Assembly (NCBI RefSeq): GCF_002937115.1
Contig: NZ_NHRY01000254.1
Span: 1 to 64,000, forward strand
DNA length: 64,000 bases
Reading direction: 5' to 3'
DNA from: Rhodopila globiformis
Lineage (GTDB): Bacteria; Pseudomonadota; Alphaproteobacteria; Acetobacterales; Acetobacteraceae
The notes under the pieces are model-generated. The model was not told the DNA's origin. It ran no database searches and worked only from the letters and a program-made list of their open reading frames with translations. Position numbers and translations under genes: made by a program. The stretch's first letter is position 1. Each line of letters opens with the position of its first letter. Below are positions 43,541 through 51,552 of this stretch, one piece after another.

Positions 43541-43947
43541 TACTTGGTCTCCGTAGGGGTCTTCGTTGGGGTCCTTTGGGCCGCCGCAGGCTCACGCAGC
43601 GGCGGTTTCGACTCCGCCGGGGCGGGCACCATGCCGCAGATCGGCGTCGGCGAGCAGTAGATCGCGAACAGCGTTTCCAGCACCTGCTGCGCCGGGCACG
43701 AGGCGATCGAGTAATAAATCGTCTGCGCCTCCCGCCGCGCCTGCACCAGGCCGTCTTTGCGCAGCAGGGCGAGATGCTGCGAGACGGTGGAATCGCGGGT
43801 CTTGAGGAATGCCGCCAGATCGCCTACGGAACGTTCCCCGTCGACGAGCTGGCACAGGATCAGCAGCCGATGGCGGTTGGCAAGCGACTTCAGCAATTCG
43901 CTTGCCTGCTCGGCTGCATTCTCCATGGCGTCTGGCTCTATTTTCAT
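43540..43947 (-). CDS. ArsR-family persulfide-sensing repressor (SqrR/BigR type)
   Basis: 135 residues from the ATG at 43947; an upstream in-frame start would read through the operator. The winged helix is MENAAEQASELLKSLANRHR to DSTVSQHLALLRKDGL. Cys32 (LLILCQL) and Cys98 (FAIYCSP) are 66 residues apart, the spacing of the Cys pair that forms a tetrasulfide bridge in Rhodobacter SqrR. Extra Cys84 and Cys104 are unusual. The neighbours are SQR and rhodanese genes, which supports a sulfide role. It should repress both divergent units until sulfane sulfur appears. Confidence 0.87.
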   Translation of the reverse strand: MKIEPDAMENAAEQASELLKSLANRHRLLILCQLVDGERSVGDLAAFLKTRDSTVSQHLALLRKDGLVQARREAQTIYYSIASCPAQQVLETLFAIYCSPTPICGMVPAPAESKPPLREPAAAQRTPTKTPTETK

Positions 43948-43952
43948 GGTTG

Positions 43953-43970
43953 CGAAGATACGCATCTTCG
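43953..43970. promoter_or_regulatory. Probable SqrR/BigR operator
   Basis: CGAAGAT (43953-43959) and ATCTTCG (43964-43970) are perfect inverted repeats around ACGC, followed by tatataagg, which could be a -10 for the SQR unit. The site is 5 bases before the repressor start and 70 bases before the SQR start, the only strong dyad in the divergent promoter. Confidence 0.68.
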
Positions 43971-44040
43971 TATATAAGGTCAAGCATCAACTGCAACCCG
44001 GAGTGACTGACGCTCCGGGCAACATAGAGGGAAACGGAAT

Positions 44041-45330
44041 ATGGCGGATGTCGTGGTCCTGGGAGCCGGCCTTGGCGGCACGCTGATGGCCTATGAGCTC
44101 GTTCCGCAGCTCCGTGACGGCGATACGCTGACCCTGATCAACGACGGCAAGCACTATCATTTCGTGCCGTCCAACCCCTGGGTCGCCGTCGGCTGGCGGG
44201 AGCGCAAGCACCTGGAGATCGACCTGGAGGACATCATGCGGCGCAAGGGCGTGCGGCTGCTGCCGCAGGGCGCCGAGCGCGTGTTCCCGAAGGAGAACCG
44301 GATCGCCCTGCGCGACGGGAGTTCCGTACAGTACGACTACCTGGTGATCGCCACCGGCCCCGACCTGGCGTTCGACGAGATCCCGGGCTTCGGGCCGGAG
44401 GCGCACACCCAGTCGATCTGCCACATCGACCATGCCGAGCAGGCGTGGCAGGGGTTCCAGGAATTCTGCAAGAACCCGGGGCCGATCATTATTGGCGCGG
44501 CACCGGGGGCGTCGTGCTTCGGGCCGGCGTACGAGTTCGCCTACATCGTCGACCGCGAGCTCAGCCGGCGGAAGATGCGCGACCGGGTGCCGATGACGTT
44601 CGTCACGCCCGAGCCGTATATCGGCCACCTGGGCCTGGACGGCGTCGGCGACACCAAGGGCCTGATGGAAAGCGAGTTCCGCGAGCGGCACATCAAGTGG
44701 ATCACCAACGCCCGCGTCACGGCGGTGGGCGAACACAGCGTCACGGTCGAGGAAGTCGACGAAGACGGCAAGCTGCGCAAGACGCACGAGCTGCCGTCGG
44801 GCTATACCATGCTGCTGCCGGCGTTCCGCGGCGTGGCGGCGGTGCGCGGCATCGACGGGCTGAGCAACCCGCGCGGCATGATCATCGTGGACCAGCACCA
44901 GGCCAACCCGACGTTCCAGAACGTCTTCGCCATCGGCGTCTGCGTGGCGATCCCGCCGACGGGGCCGACGCCGGTGCCGGTGGGCGTGCCGAAGACGGGT
45001 TTCATGATCGAATCGATGGTCACCGCCACGGCGCACAACATCGGGGCGCTGCTGCGTGGCCAGGCGCCGCGTGAGCAGGCCACCTGGAACGCGGTGTGCC
45101 TGGCCGACTTCGGCAACGGCGGCGTCGCCTTCGTGGCGCAGCCGCAGATCCCGCCGCGCAACTTCAACTGGTCCGGCCGCGGCACCTGGGTGCATTTCGC
45201 CAAGGTCGCGTTCGAGAAATACTTCCTGCACAAGGTGCGCACCGGCAACGCCGAGACGATGGCCGAGAAGGTCATGCTGCGGGTGCTCAATGTCGCCAAG
45301 CTGAAAGAGACGAAATTCGACCCCGTGTAA
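44041..45330 (+). CDS. sqr: Sulfide:quinone oxidoreductase
   Basis: 429 residues. SQR oxidises sulfide at FAD and sends electrons to membrane quinone, making polysulfide or a thiol persulfide. The FAD motif is VVVLGAGLGGTLMAYEL. The three redox Cys match Acidithiobacillus SQR (128, 160, 356): Cys127 in SICHID, Cys159 in APGASCFGPAYEF, and Cys353 in NAVCLADFGNGG. The C-terminal amphipathic helices (AFEKYFLHKVRTG) should attach it to the membrane. It is the first gene of a five-gene unit with thioredoxin and membrane proteins, controlled by the divergent ArsR. Confidence 0.92.
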   Translation: MADVVVLGAGLGGTLMAYELVPQLRDGDTLTLINDGKHYHFVPSNPWVAVGWRERKHLEIDLEDIMRRKGVRLLPQGAERVFPKENRIALRDGSSVQYDYLVIATGPDLAFDEIPGFGPEAHTQSICHIDHAEQAWQGFQEFCKNPGPIIIGAAPGASCFGPAYEFAYIVDRELSRRKMRDRVPMTFVTPEPYIGHLGLDGVGDTKGLMESEFRERHIKWITNARVTAVGEHSVTVEEVDEDGKLRKTHELPSGYTMLLPAFRGVAAVRGIDGLSNPRGMIIVDQHQANPTFQNVFAIGVCVAIPPTGPTPVPVGVPKTGFMIESMVTATAHNIGALLRGQAPREQATWNAVCLADFGNGGVAFVAQPQIPPRNFNWSGRGTWVHFAKVAFEKYFLHKVRTGNAETMAEKVMLRVLNVAKLKETKFDPV

Positions 45331-45341
45331 CGAGCTGTATC

Positions 45342-45791
45342 ATGACCAACGCCACCACTCTTGTCTGCCCGCACTGCGCCACGCTCAACCGCGTTCCGGC
45401 TGATCGGCCGGCGGCGCAGGCGAAGTGCGGGGGCTGCCACAAGGCGCTGTTCGAAGGCCAGCCCGTGCCGGTGGATGAGGCCGGGTTCGAGCGGCACCTG
45501 CAGCACGACGGCATCCCGATCCTGCTGGATGTGTGGGCGCCGTGGTGCGGGCCGTGCCGCTCGATGGCGCCGATGTTCCAGCGCGCCGCCGGCGTGCTGG
45601 AGCCCGGGGTGCGGCTGCTGAAGCTGAACTCGGATGAATCGCCGCGGGTGGCGACGCAGCTTGGGGTGCGCGGCATCCCGGCGCTGTACCTGTTCCACAA
45701 CGGCCGCACGGTCGCGCAGACCGCGGGCGCCCGCGACACCAACGCCATTGTCGGCTGGGTTCGGCAGAACCTGGCCGGGACGAATGTTTGA
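45342..45791 (+). CDS. trxC: Thioredoxin 2 (zinc-ribbon type)
   Basis: 149 residues. The N-terminal zinc ribbon has LVCPHCATLN and AKCGGCHKAL; the thioredoxin domain has the active site DVWAPWCGPCRSM and the cis-Pro loop RGIPALYLF. It starts 11 bases after the SQR stop. Thioredoxin 2 can release sulfide from persulfides, which suits its place here as the thiol partner of SQR products. Confidence 0.92.
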   Translation: MTNATTLVCPHCATLNRVPADRPAAQAKCGGCHKALFEGQPVPVDEAGFERHLQHDGIPILLDVWAPWCGPCRSMAPMFQRAAGVLEPGVRLLKLNSDESPRVATQLGVRGIPALYLFHNGRTVAQTAGARDTNAIVGWVRQNLAGTNV

Positions 45792-45803
45792 TAGGGGAAA
45801 TCA

Positions 45804-46007
45804 ATGACTCTGGACAATGCGGTGCTGAGTTTCGCCGGTACGGTCGTTCTGGTGGGCCTGGCGCTTGGCTGGTTCGTCAGCCCGTGGTGGCTGCTGCTGG
45901 TGGCGTTCGCCGGGCTGAACATGGTGCAGGCCGGTTTCACCGGGTTCTGCCCGGCGGCGATGATCTTCAAGCGCCTCGGCCTGAAGCCCGGCTGCGCCTT
46001 CAACTGA
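45804..46007 (+). CDS. DUF2892 membrane protein, first copy
   Basis: 67 residues, two membrane helices, ending GFTGFCPAAMIFKRLGLKPG. This is the DUF2892 module found at the C-terminus of YgaP, where it follows a rhodanese domain. The Cys after the second helix could take part in sulfur relay. It is 12 bases after trxC. The rhodanese partner may be the divergent gene at 43205. Confidence 0.82.
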   Translation: MTLDNAVLSFAGTVVLVGLALGWFVSPWWLLLVAFAGLNMVQAGFTGFCPAAMIFKRLGLKPGCAFN

Positions 46008-46047
46008 TCCTGCCTGCGCGCCGCGCAGGTCAAACTGGAGACTGAGC

Positions 46048-46221
46048 ATGGAAAAGAATATCGGCAAGACCGACCGGATTGTCCGCGCCGTCGTCGGCGT
46101 CGCCCTGATCCTCTGGGCGCTGACCGGCGGTCCGGTCTGGGCCTGGATCGGCATTGTGCCGCTCGCGACGGCGGGAATTTCGTTCTGCCCGGCGTACAAG
46201 CTGCTCGGCATGCACACCTGA
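46048..46221 (+). CDS. DUF2892 membrane protein, second copy
   Basis: 57 residues, too short for many gene callers. It begins EKNIGKTDRIVRAVVGVALI, the standard DUF2892 opening, and ends GISFCPAYKLLGMHT with the same Cys-Pro as the first copy. The GGAG about 10 bases before its ATG (caaactggag) is a fair ribosome site. Two adjacent small YgaP-like membrane proteins may form a heterodimer. Confidence 0.82.
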   Translation: MEKNIGKTDRIVRAVVGVALILWALTGGPVWAWIGIVPLATAGISFCPAYKLLGMHT

Positions 46222-46234
46222 GCGGGGATCGGTC

Positions 46235-46585
46235 ATGCTGAACGACTGGGGCGCGATGGCGCGCGACTACTCGGTGCAACTGCGCGACGTGCGCGGTGGC
46301 CTTCCGGACGTGATGAAGGGCTTCTCGGCCACTGCGCAGGCGGCGCTGAAAGCGAATGCGTTGGATACCAAGACCAAGGAACTGCTGGCGCTGGGAATCG
46401 CTGTGGCGATCCGCTGCGATCCGTGCATCGCGTTCCATGCGGAAGCGGCGGTGAAGCAGGGGGCGACGCGCGAGGAAATTTTCGAGACCGTCGGCCTCGC
46501 CATCTACATGGGCGCCGGGCCGAGTGTGATGTACGCGGCCAAGGCGCTGGAAGCGTTCGACCAGTTCGCGTCGAAGACGGCGTGA
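46235..46585 (+). CDS. AhpD-like carboxymuconolactone decarboxylase family protein
   Basis: 116 residues. The AhpD redox motif CDPCIAFH (C-x-x-C-x3-H) is present, with ELLALGIAVAIR before it and AIYMGAGPSVMYA after it. Such proteins act as thiol peroxidase or disulfide reductase partners. It is the last gene of the SQR unit, 13 bases after the second DUF2892 gene, so it may reduce persulfides or organic disulfides. A hairpin follows. Confidence 0.88.
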   Translation: MLNDWGAMARDYSVQLRDVRGGLPDVMKGFSATAQAALKANALDTKTKELLALGIAVAIRCDPCIAFHAEAAVKQGATREEIFETVGLAIYMGAGPSVMYAAKALEAFDQFASKTA

Positions 46586-46603
46586 TGCGCGGCTGAGGTG
46601 GTT

Positions 46604-46631
46604 GCGCCCGGGGTGTCTGCGCCCCGGGCGC
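46604..46631 (+). terminator. Strong hairpin after the SQR unit
   Basis: GCGCCCGGGG at 46604-46613 pairs exactly with 46622-46631 across an 8-base loop, 18 bases after the last stop. It is followed only by gttcctgtt, so termination is plausible but not certain. Confidence 0.6.
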
Positions 46632-47053
46632 GTTCCTGTTGGGCGGGTGGCCGCGACAGGGCCTGCAGGCCTACAGATCTCGAAACGATCGAAGACCGGA
46701 TACTGGCCAGGCAGCATGCCCCGTCCCAGCGCTTGAAGCTGGAAGATCTGGCTGAGGCAGTCCTGTCACCGCGGACAGGACGGTGCCTGCTGCACCGGCG
46801 GAGACTGATACGCATGACACCAATCTTCCGCTTCGCATCGACGGAAAATCACCCGATGCGCGGGCCGCGGCAACATTCCCCCAGTATATCGTATCGATAT
46901 TTTACCGAATCCGCCAGATCGCGATGCCGGCATGGATTTTCGATTGCCTGGCCGTATCGGCCATCCCGGATCGGGCGAAGCGCCTTGCATCCGGTCGGCA
47001 ATGCTCGCAGGATGGGCAAGGATAATTATCCCAACACGGGGAGGCTGCGCCAC
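46632..47053. other. Intergenic before the TauD-like gene
   Basis: No credible gene in 420 bases. A perfect 12-base palindrome GGATAATTATCC at 47020-47031 lies 22 bases before the TauD-like ATG and may be an operator or part of the promoter. Confidence 0.45.
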
Positions 47054-47944
47054 ATGCCTATCCAGACCTATGCGCTGCATCCGGGCTTCGCGGCCGAGGC
47101 CAGCTATCGCGACCTGTCGGAACGGCTCGACGACACCGTCATTGCCGCCATCGGGGCGGCGCTTAAGACCTATCCGGTCCTTGTCTTCCGTGACCAGCAC
47201 CTGACCGACGCCCAGCTGCGCGATTTCGCCCTGCGCTTCGGCCCGCTGGAAATCGGCCGCCCGGCGGCGCGGCCCGGGCGGCGGCGGCTGGCCATTCCGC
47301 AAATCGGCGACGTCTCCAATCTCGATGAAGACGGCAAGGTCCGAGCCCTGACCGACAAGCGGCGGCTCGACAGCCTGGGCAACCGGCTGTGGCACACCGA
47401 CGCCTCCTACATGCCGGTGCCGGTCGTCTTCGGCTTTCTGCACGCGGTGACCCTGCCGCCGCCGTCTCCGTTCGGCAACGGCGAAACCGAGTTCGCCGAC
47501 ATGCGCGCCGCCTATGACGCCCTGCCGCAGGCCACGCGCGACGCCATCGATCCGCTGGTCGCCGAGCACGACATCTTCTGGTCGCGGGCGCAGATCGGCT
47601 TTACCGACTTCGAGCCAGGGGACCGGGAAAAGTATCCGCCGTCGCCCCAGCGCCTGGTGCGGCGGCATCCGGTGACGGGACGGAAGAATTTGTACCTGTC
47701 CGCGCACGCCTCGCACATCGTCGGCTGGCCGGTGGCCGACGGGCGCCTGCTGCTGCTGGACCTGACCAGCCACGCCACCCAGCCGGGCTTCGTCTACAGC
47801 CATGACTGGCGCGTCGGCGATTTGCTGATCTGGGACAATCGCTGCACCATGCATCGCGGCCGTCCGCACGACGAAATGCAGCCGCGCGACCTGCGCCGGG
47901 CCACGATGCTGGATACGGCATCGACGCTGGATGAGGCCGCCTGA
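47054..47944 (+). CDS. TauD/TfdA-family Fe(II)/2-oxoglutarate dioxygenase
   Basis: 296 residues; GGGAGG is 8-9 bases before the ATG. The facial triad is His114-x-Asp116 (LWHTDASYM) and the distal His in CTMHRGRPHD; the 2-oxoglutarate Arg is in LRRATMLDTA. Length and WHTD motif fit the TfdA branch, which cleaves ether or alkyl bonds of organic acids (2,4-D type) or taurine-like substrates. A class III CoA-transferase gene follows 57 bases later and is probably cotranscribed. Confidence 0.9.
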   Translation: MPIQTYALHPGFAAEASYRDLSERLDDTVIAAIGAALKTYPVLVFRDQHLTDAQLRDFALRFGPLEIGRPAARPGRRRLAIPQIGDVSNLDEDGKVRALTDKRRLDSLGNRLWHTDASYMPVPVVFGFLHAVTLPPPSPFGNGETEFADMRAAYDALPQATRDAIDPLVAEHDIFWSRAQIGFTDFEPGDREKYPPSPQRLVRRHPVTGRKNLYLSAHASHIVGWPVADGRLLLLDLTSHATQPGFVYSHDWRVGDLLIWDNRCTMHRGRPHDEMQPRDLRRATMLDTASTLDEAA

Positions 47945-48001
47945 CGGCCGCGGGGGACGAGGCCGTCTGGCGGCCGGCGCGGCGGAAGGGAGGGGGAGAG
48001 C

Positions 48002-49198
48002 ATGGGCCAGGCGTTAACCGGCATACGCGTCATCGACATGACCCACAACCAAGCCGGGCCGGCCTGCGCGCAGATCCTGGGCTTCCTCGGCGCCGACGTG
48101 ATCAAGCTGGAGGAGCCGAAAGGCGGTGACGTCGCCCGCGTCAACATGCGCGACCGGCCGGACAGCGACAGCCTGTTCTTCCTGCTGCTGAACGCCAACA
48201 AGCGCAGCCTGACGCTGAACCTGAAATCCGCCGATGGCAAGGCGCTGTTCCGCAAACTGATCGCGGAGTCCGACGTGCTGCTGGAGAATTTCGGCCCCGG
48301 CGCGCTGGACCGCCTGGGGCTGGGGTACGAGACGCTGGCGAAACTGAATCCCCGGCTGGTCTACGCGACGATCAAGGGCTTCGGCACCTATGGCCCGTAC
48401 AGCGGCTACAAGAGCTTCGAGCCGATCGCCCAGGCGATGGGCGGGGCGATGGCGGTGACGGGATTTCCCGAGAACCCGCCGACATACATGTTCCCCGCAA
48501 TCGGCGATTCCGGCACCGGCATGCACATGGCCATCGGCATCCTCGCGGCGTTGCAGCAGCGGCATGCGACGGGGCAGGGGCAGCATGTCGAGGTTTCCAT
48601 GCAGGATGCGGTGGTCAACCTGATCCGCGTCAGCCTGCGCGACCACCAGCGCTTCGGCCATCCGCCGCCGCGCACCGGCAACCAGCTCGGCCAGACTGTG
48701 CCCGGAACGACCTATCCGTGCGCGCCGGGCGGGCCGAACGACTACGTGTTCATCTACGCCCAGCCGCAGATGTGGAAACCGTTCCTTGAAGCGATCGAAC
48801 AGCCGGCGCTGGCGGAGGATCCGCGGTTCGCGACGCCCGCGGAGCGGTGGCGGAATCGCGCGGCGCTGAACGCGATCATCGCCGCCTGGACGCGACGGCG
48901 CGGCAAGCACGATGTCATGCAGATACTCGGCGCGGCCGGCGTGCCGTGCGGCGCCTGCCAGGACACCGGCGAGGTGCTGGCCGATCCGCACCTGCGGGCG
49001 CGGGCGATGGTGGTGGACGTCGATTACCCGGCGCGCGGGACCTACCAGACCGCCGGCTGCCCGATCAAGCTGTCGGCGTCCCCGGCCGAGGTTACGCGTC
49101 CGCCGCAACTGGGCGAGCACACCGCCGAGGTGCTGGCGGCGCTGTGCGGCGTTGGGGCGGAGGAACTGGAGCGGCTGCGGCAGGATGGCGTGGTGTAG
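48002..49198 (+). CDS. Class III (CaiB/BaiF) CoA-transferase
   Basis: 398 residues; GGGAGGGGGAGAGC runs up to the ATG. The catalytic Asp169 is in AIGDSGTGMH, at the same position as in formyl-CoA:oxalate transferase. LEEPKGGDVAR, ENFGPGALDRLGLG and IKGFGTYGPYSGYKSFE are family signatures. The substrate is not predictable. With the upstream dioxygenase it may form a small catabolic unit for an organic acid. Confidence 0.9.
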   Translation: MGQALTGIRVIDMTHNQAGPACAQILGFLGADVIKLEEPKGGDVARVNMRDRPDSDSLFFLLLNANKRSLTLNLKSADGKALFRKLIAESDVLLENFGPGALDRLGLGYETLAKLNPRLVYATIKGFGTYGPYSGYKSFEPIAQAMGGAMAVTGFPENPPTYMFPAIGDSGTGMHMAIGILAALQQRHATGQGQHVEVSMQDAVVNLIRVSLRDHQRFGHPPPRTGNQLGQTVPGTTYPCAPGGPNDYVFIYAQPQMWKPFLEAIEQPALAEDPRFATPAERWRNRAALNAIIAAWTRRRGKHDVMQILGAAGVPCGACQDTGEVLADPHLRARAMVVDVDYPARGTYQTAGCPIKLSASPAEVTRPPQLGEHTAEVLAALCGVGAEELERLRQDGVV

Positions 49199-49240
49199 CG
49201 GCGATGCTTCGCGCTGCCCGCGGGGCGGCCTGCCGCGGCG

Positions 49241-49519
49241 TCAGTGCGGCAGCACCGGCAGCAGCACGCGGGCCGCAATCAGCAGCAGCACCAGCAGGAC
49301 CGCCGCGCGGATCAGCCCGCCGAACATCCGCACCACCGTCACGACCAGCAACGCCGCCAGCGCCAGCATCAGCACCGTCTGCCACTCGGCCGGCACCCCC
49401 AGCGTCGTGAGTTGCGCGCGCAACCACAGCTCGACCGCCGTCAGGCCGGAAACCGCGGCGTCGCCAAGCCGGGCAAGAAGTTGCAACATCGAATTGACTA
49501 TCTGGGTGAAGGCGCCCAC
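49241..49519 (-). CDS. Small membrane protein, hypothetical
   Basis: 92 residues from a GTG, with a perfect AGGAGG 5 bases upstream that decides the start. An amphipathic N-terminus (GAFTQIVNSMLQLLARLG) is followed by two hydrophobic segments (TVLMLALAALLVVTVVRM and IRAAVLLVLLLIAARVLLP). No family recognised. It is alone between convergent and minus-strand genes. Confidence 0.6.
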   Translation of the reverse strand: MGAFTQIVNSMLQLLARLGDAAVSGLTAVELWLRAQLTTLGVPAEWQTVLMLALAALLVVTVVRMFGGLIRAAVLLVLLLIAARVLLPVLPH

Positions 49520-49610
49520 ACGACCCTCCTGCGCAACAAATGCGACCGTTCGGGGGATGCATACCAGCTTCTGCGGACCCTGTCGTCACCGGGCCGAGAC
49601 GCTCGGGCCC

Positions 49611-49979
49611 CTACGACGGGGCCGGCATGGCGACCGCCAGATCCGCCGCCGCCGTGTGCAGCCGTTTGTCGCGCGTGAACAGGCGCGCGGCGGAAAGCCG
49701 GGCGGATGCCAGCAGATGCACGTCGATATAGCCAAGCCCGCCGCCGAACAGGGTATTCCGCTCGATCAGGTCCAGTACCTCGGCATTCCGCGCGACAACG
49801 GCTTGCGGCAGGCCATGCAGCGACCGCAGGATCGTGTCGCGCTGGCGCAGGTTCCCCGTTGCCAGTTCGCCGATGACGAACGGATGGCTCAGCACCCGCG
49901 CCTGCTGCAGCAGGTCAGCCAGAATCGCATCGCCCTGCCGCAGATGATCGATCCAGACGGACGTGTCGACCAGGATCAA
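49611..49979 (-). CDS. vapC: PIN-domain toxin VapC
   Basis: 122 residues. All PIN acidic positions are visible: Asp5 in LVDTSVWIDH, Glu in VIGELATG, Asp in IDVHLLASA, and Asp in TRDKRL. The start is a TTG that overlaps the antitoxin stop (TTGA), giving translational coupling. It is a predicted Mg-dependent RNase and unrelated in sequence to the PIN toxin at 6807. Confidence 0.9.
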   Translation of the reverse strand: MILVDTSVWIDHLRQGDAILADLLQQARVLSHPFVIGELATGNLRQRDTILRSLHGLPQAVVARNAEVLDLIERNTLFGGGLGYIDVHLLASARLSAARLFTRDKRLHTAAADLAVAMPAPS

Positions 49980-50173
49980 GCCGCTTCGGACCGCCGCCGC
50001 GGCGCAACCGTCAGGTCCGGCTCGCTGCCACCGAGGCGGGCGAGGCGGCGGGCGCTTTCACGTTCGATCAGGGCCTTCAGTGCCTCCCGCACCAAGGTGG
50101 ATTTCTCCTGTAAGCCGGTGAAGTGCTGGGCTTCCTGGACAAGTTCGTCGTCCAAGGCCAGGGTGGTGCGCAT
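49976..50173 (-). CDS. vapB: Antitoxin VapB (DUF2191/ribbon-helix-helix type)
   Basis: 65 residues from the ATG at 50173, with AAGGAG 6 bases upstream. RTTLALDDELVQEAQ is the DNA-binding strand-helix, then EKSTLVREALKALIERE; the Arg-rich tail binds the toxin. It overlaps vapC by 4 bases. The AT-rich stretch at 50185-50225 (cataatatagcatcatctgatgtc) upstream, with the dyad gcatcatctgatgt, is the probable autoregulated promoter. Confidence 0.88.
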   Translation of the reverse strand: MRTTLALDDELVQEAQHFTGLQEKSTLVREALKALIERESARRLARLGGSEPDLTVAPRRRSEAA

Positions 50174-50310
50174 TGTGATCTCCTTTTGAGGCACATAATA
50201 TAGCATCATCTGATGTCATATTCAATGCTTCTGCCGCGCCACGGTGACGCCCGCCGCCAATGGCGCTAAACGTCGCGGCAAAGCCGCCCAACAAACCGGA
50301 GGAAGCCCCG

Positions 50311-51498
50311 ATGTCCGCCATCTCGATGAATTTCGCCTCGCCCCGCATGCTGCTGGTGGCCGGCGGCGCGGTGCGACAGCTTGCCGATGTGCTGGCGCGG
50401 TTCGGCCTGTCGCGGCCGCTGGTGGTGACCGATCCGTTCATGGTCGGCTCCGGCCATGTCCGCCACTGCCTGGAGCCGCTGGAGCGCGCCGGGCTGGCGA
50501 TCGCCGTGTTCAGCGACACCGTGTCGGACCCGACCGACATCGTGGTCGAGGCCGGCGTCGAACGGCTGGAGGTCGGCGACTACGACTGCCTGATCGGCTT
50601 CGGCGGCGGCTCGCCGATCGACACCGCCAAGGCGATGGCGATCCTGGCGGCGGGCGGCGGCAAGATGCGCGACTACAAGGCGCCGTTCGCCGCCGACAAG
50701 GGCGCGCTGCCGGTTATCGCCGTGCCGACCACCGCGGGGACGGGCAGCGAGTGCACGCGGTTCACCGTGATCACCGATACCGAGCGCGACGAGAAGATGC
50801 TGATCGCCGGCCTGGGCGCGCTGCCGCTGGCTGCCGTCGTCGACTACGAGCTGACCTTCTCGGTGCCGCCGCGCACCACCGCCGATACCGGCATCGACAG
50901 CCTGACGCATGCGCTGGAAGCCTATGTCTCGAAGCGCGCCAACCCGATCTCGGACGCGCTGGCGCTGTCGGCGATGGCGCTGATCGGTGCCAACATCCGC
51001 ACCGCCTATGCCGAACCGCACAACGCCGCGGCGCGCGAGGCGATGATGCTGGCGGCGACCGAGGCGGGGCTGGCGTTTTCCAACAGTTCGGTGGCGCTGG
51101 TGCACGGCATGTCGCGGCCCATCGGCGCACATTTCCACGTGCCGCACGGGCTGTCGAACGCCATGCTGCTGCCGGCAATCACGCGGTTTTCCGTGCCCGG
51201 CGCCGCGGCGCGCTATGCCGAGGCGGCGCGGCGCATCGGCTTCGCCCGGGACGGCGACAATGACGACACCGCGGCGGCGCGGCTGGTCAGCGGGCTGGAG
51301 GCGCTGAACCGCGACCTGTCGGTGCCGACGCCGGCGGCATACGGCATCGACGAGGCAGCCTGGACGGGCAAGATGGCGCTGATGGCCGAGCAGGCGCTGG
51401 CCTCGGGCAGTCCCGGGAACAATCCGCGGGTGCCCTCGGCCGAAGAGATCGTCGGCCTGTACCGGGAGGTGTGGACCGGGGCGGCGGCGAACCGGTAG
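50311..51498 (+). CDS. Iron-containing alcohol dehydrogenase
   Basis: 395 residues; GGAGG precedes the ATG at 50311. The NAD(P) motif is GFGGGSPIDTAK at 96-107, and the metal ligands are Asp196 and His200 (GIDSLTHALEAY), His265 (LVHGMSRP) and His279 (HVPHGLSNA). This is the group III Fe-ADH family; the wording of the metal region resembles lactaldehyde, maleylacetate or 1,3-propanediol enzymes. The substrate is open. It is convergent with purU. Confidence 0.9.
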   Translation: MSAISMNFASPRMLLVAGGAVRQLADVLARFGLSRPLVVTDPFMVGSGHVRHCLEPLERAGLAIAVFSDTVSDPTDIVVEAGVERLEVGDYDCLIGFGGGSPIDTAKAMAILAAGGGKMRDYKAPFAADKGALPVIAVPTTAGTGSECTRFTVITDTERDEKMLIAGLGALPLAAVVDYELTFSVPPRTTADTGIDSLTHALEAYVSKRANPISDALALSAMALIGANIRTAYAEPHNAAAREAMMLAATEAGLAFSNSSVALVHGMSRPIGAHFHVPHGLSNAMLLPAITRFSVPGAAARYAEAARRIGFARDGDNDDTAAARLVSGLEALNRDLSVPTPAAYGIDEAAWTGKMALMAEQALASGSPGNNPRVPSAEEIVGLYREVWTGAAANR

Positions 51499-51500
51499 CG

Positions 51501-51521
51501 GGCGGCCCGGCAGGGGCCGCC
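51501..51521. terminator. GC hairpin between convergent genes
   Basis: GGCGGCCC at 51501-51508 pairs exactly with 51514-51521 across GGCAG, just after the alcohol dehydrogenase stop. No T-run on this strand. It may serve both converging genes. Confidence 0.45.
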
Positions 51522-51552
51522 GCGCCGCGGCGCCCGCCAGGCGGCGTCCCCC

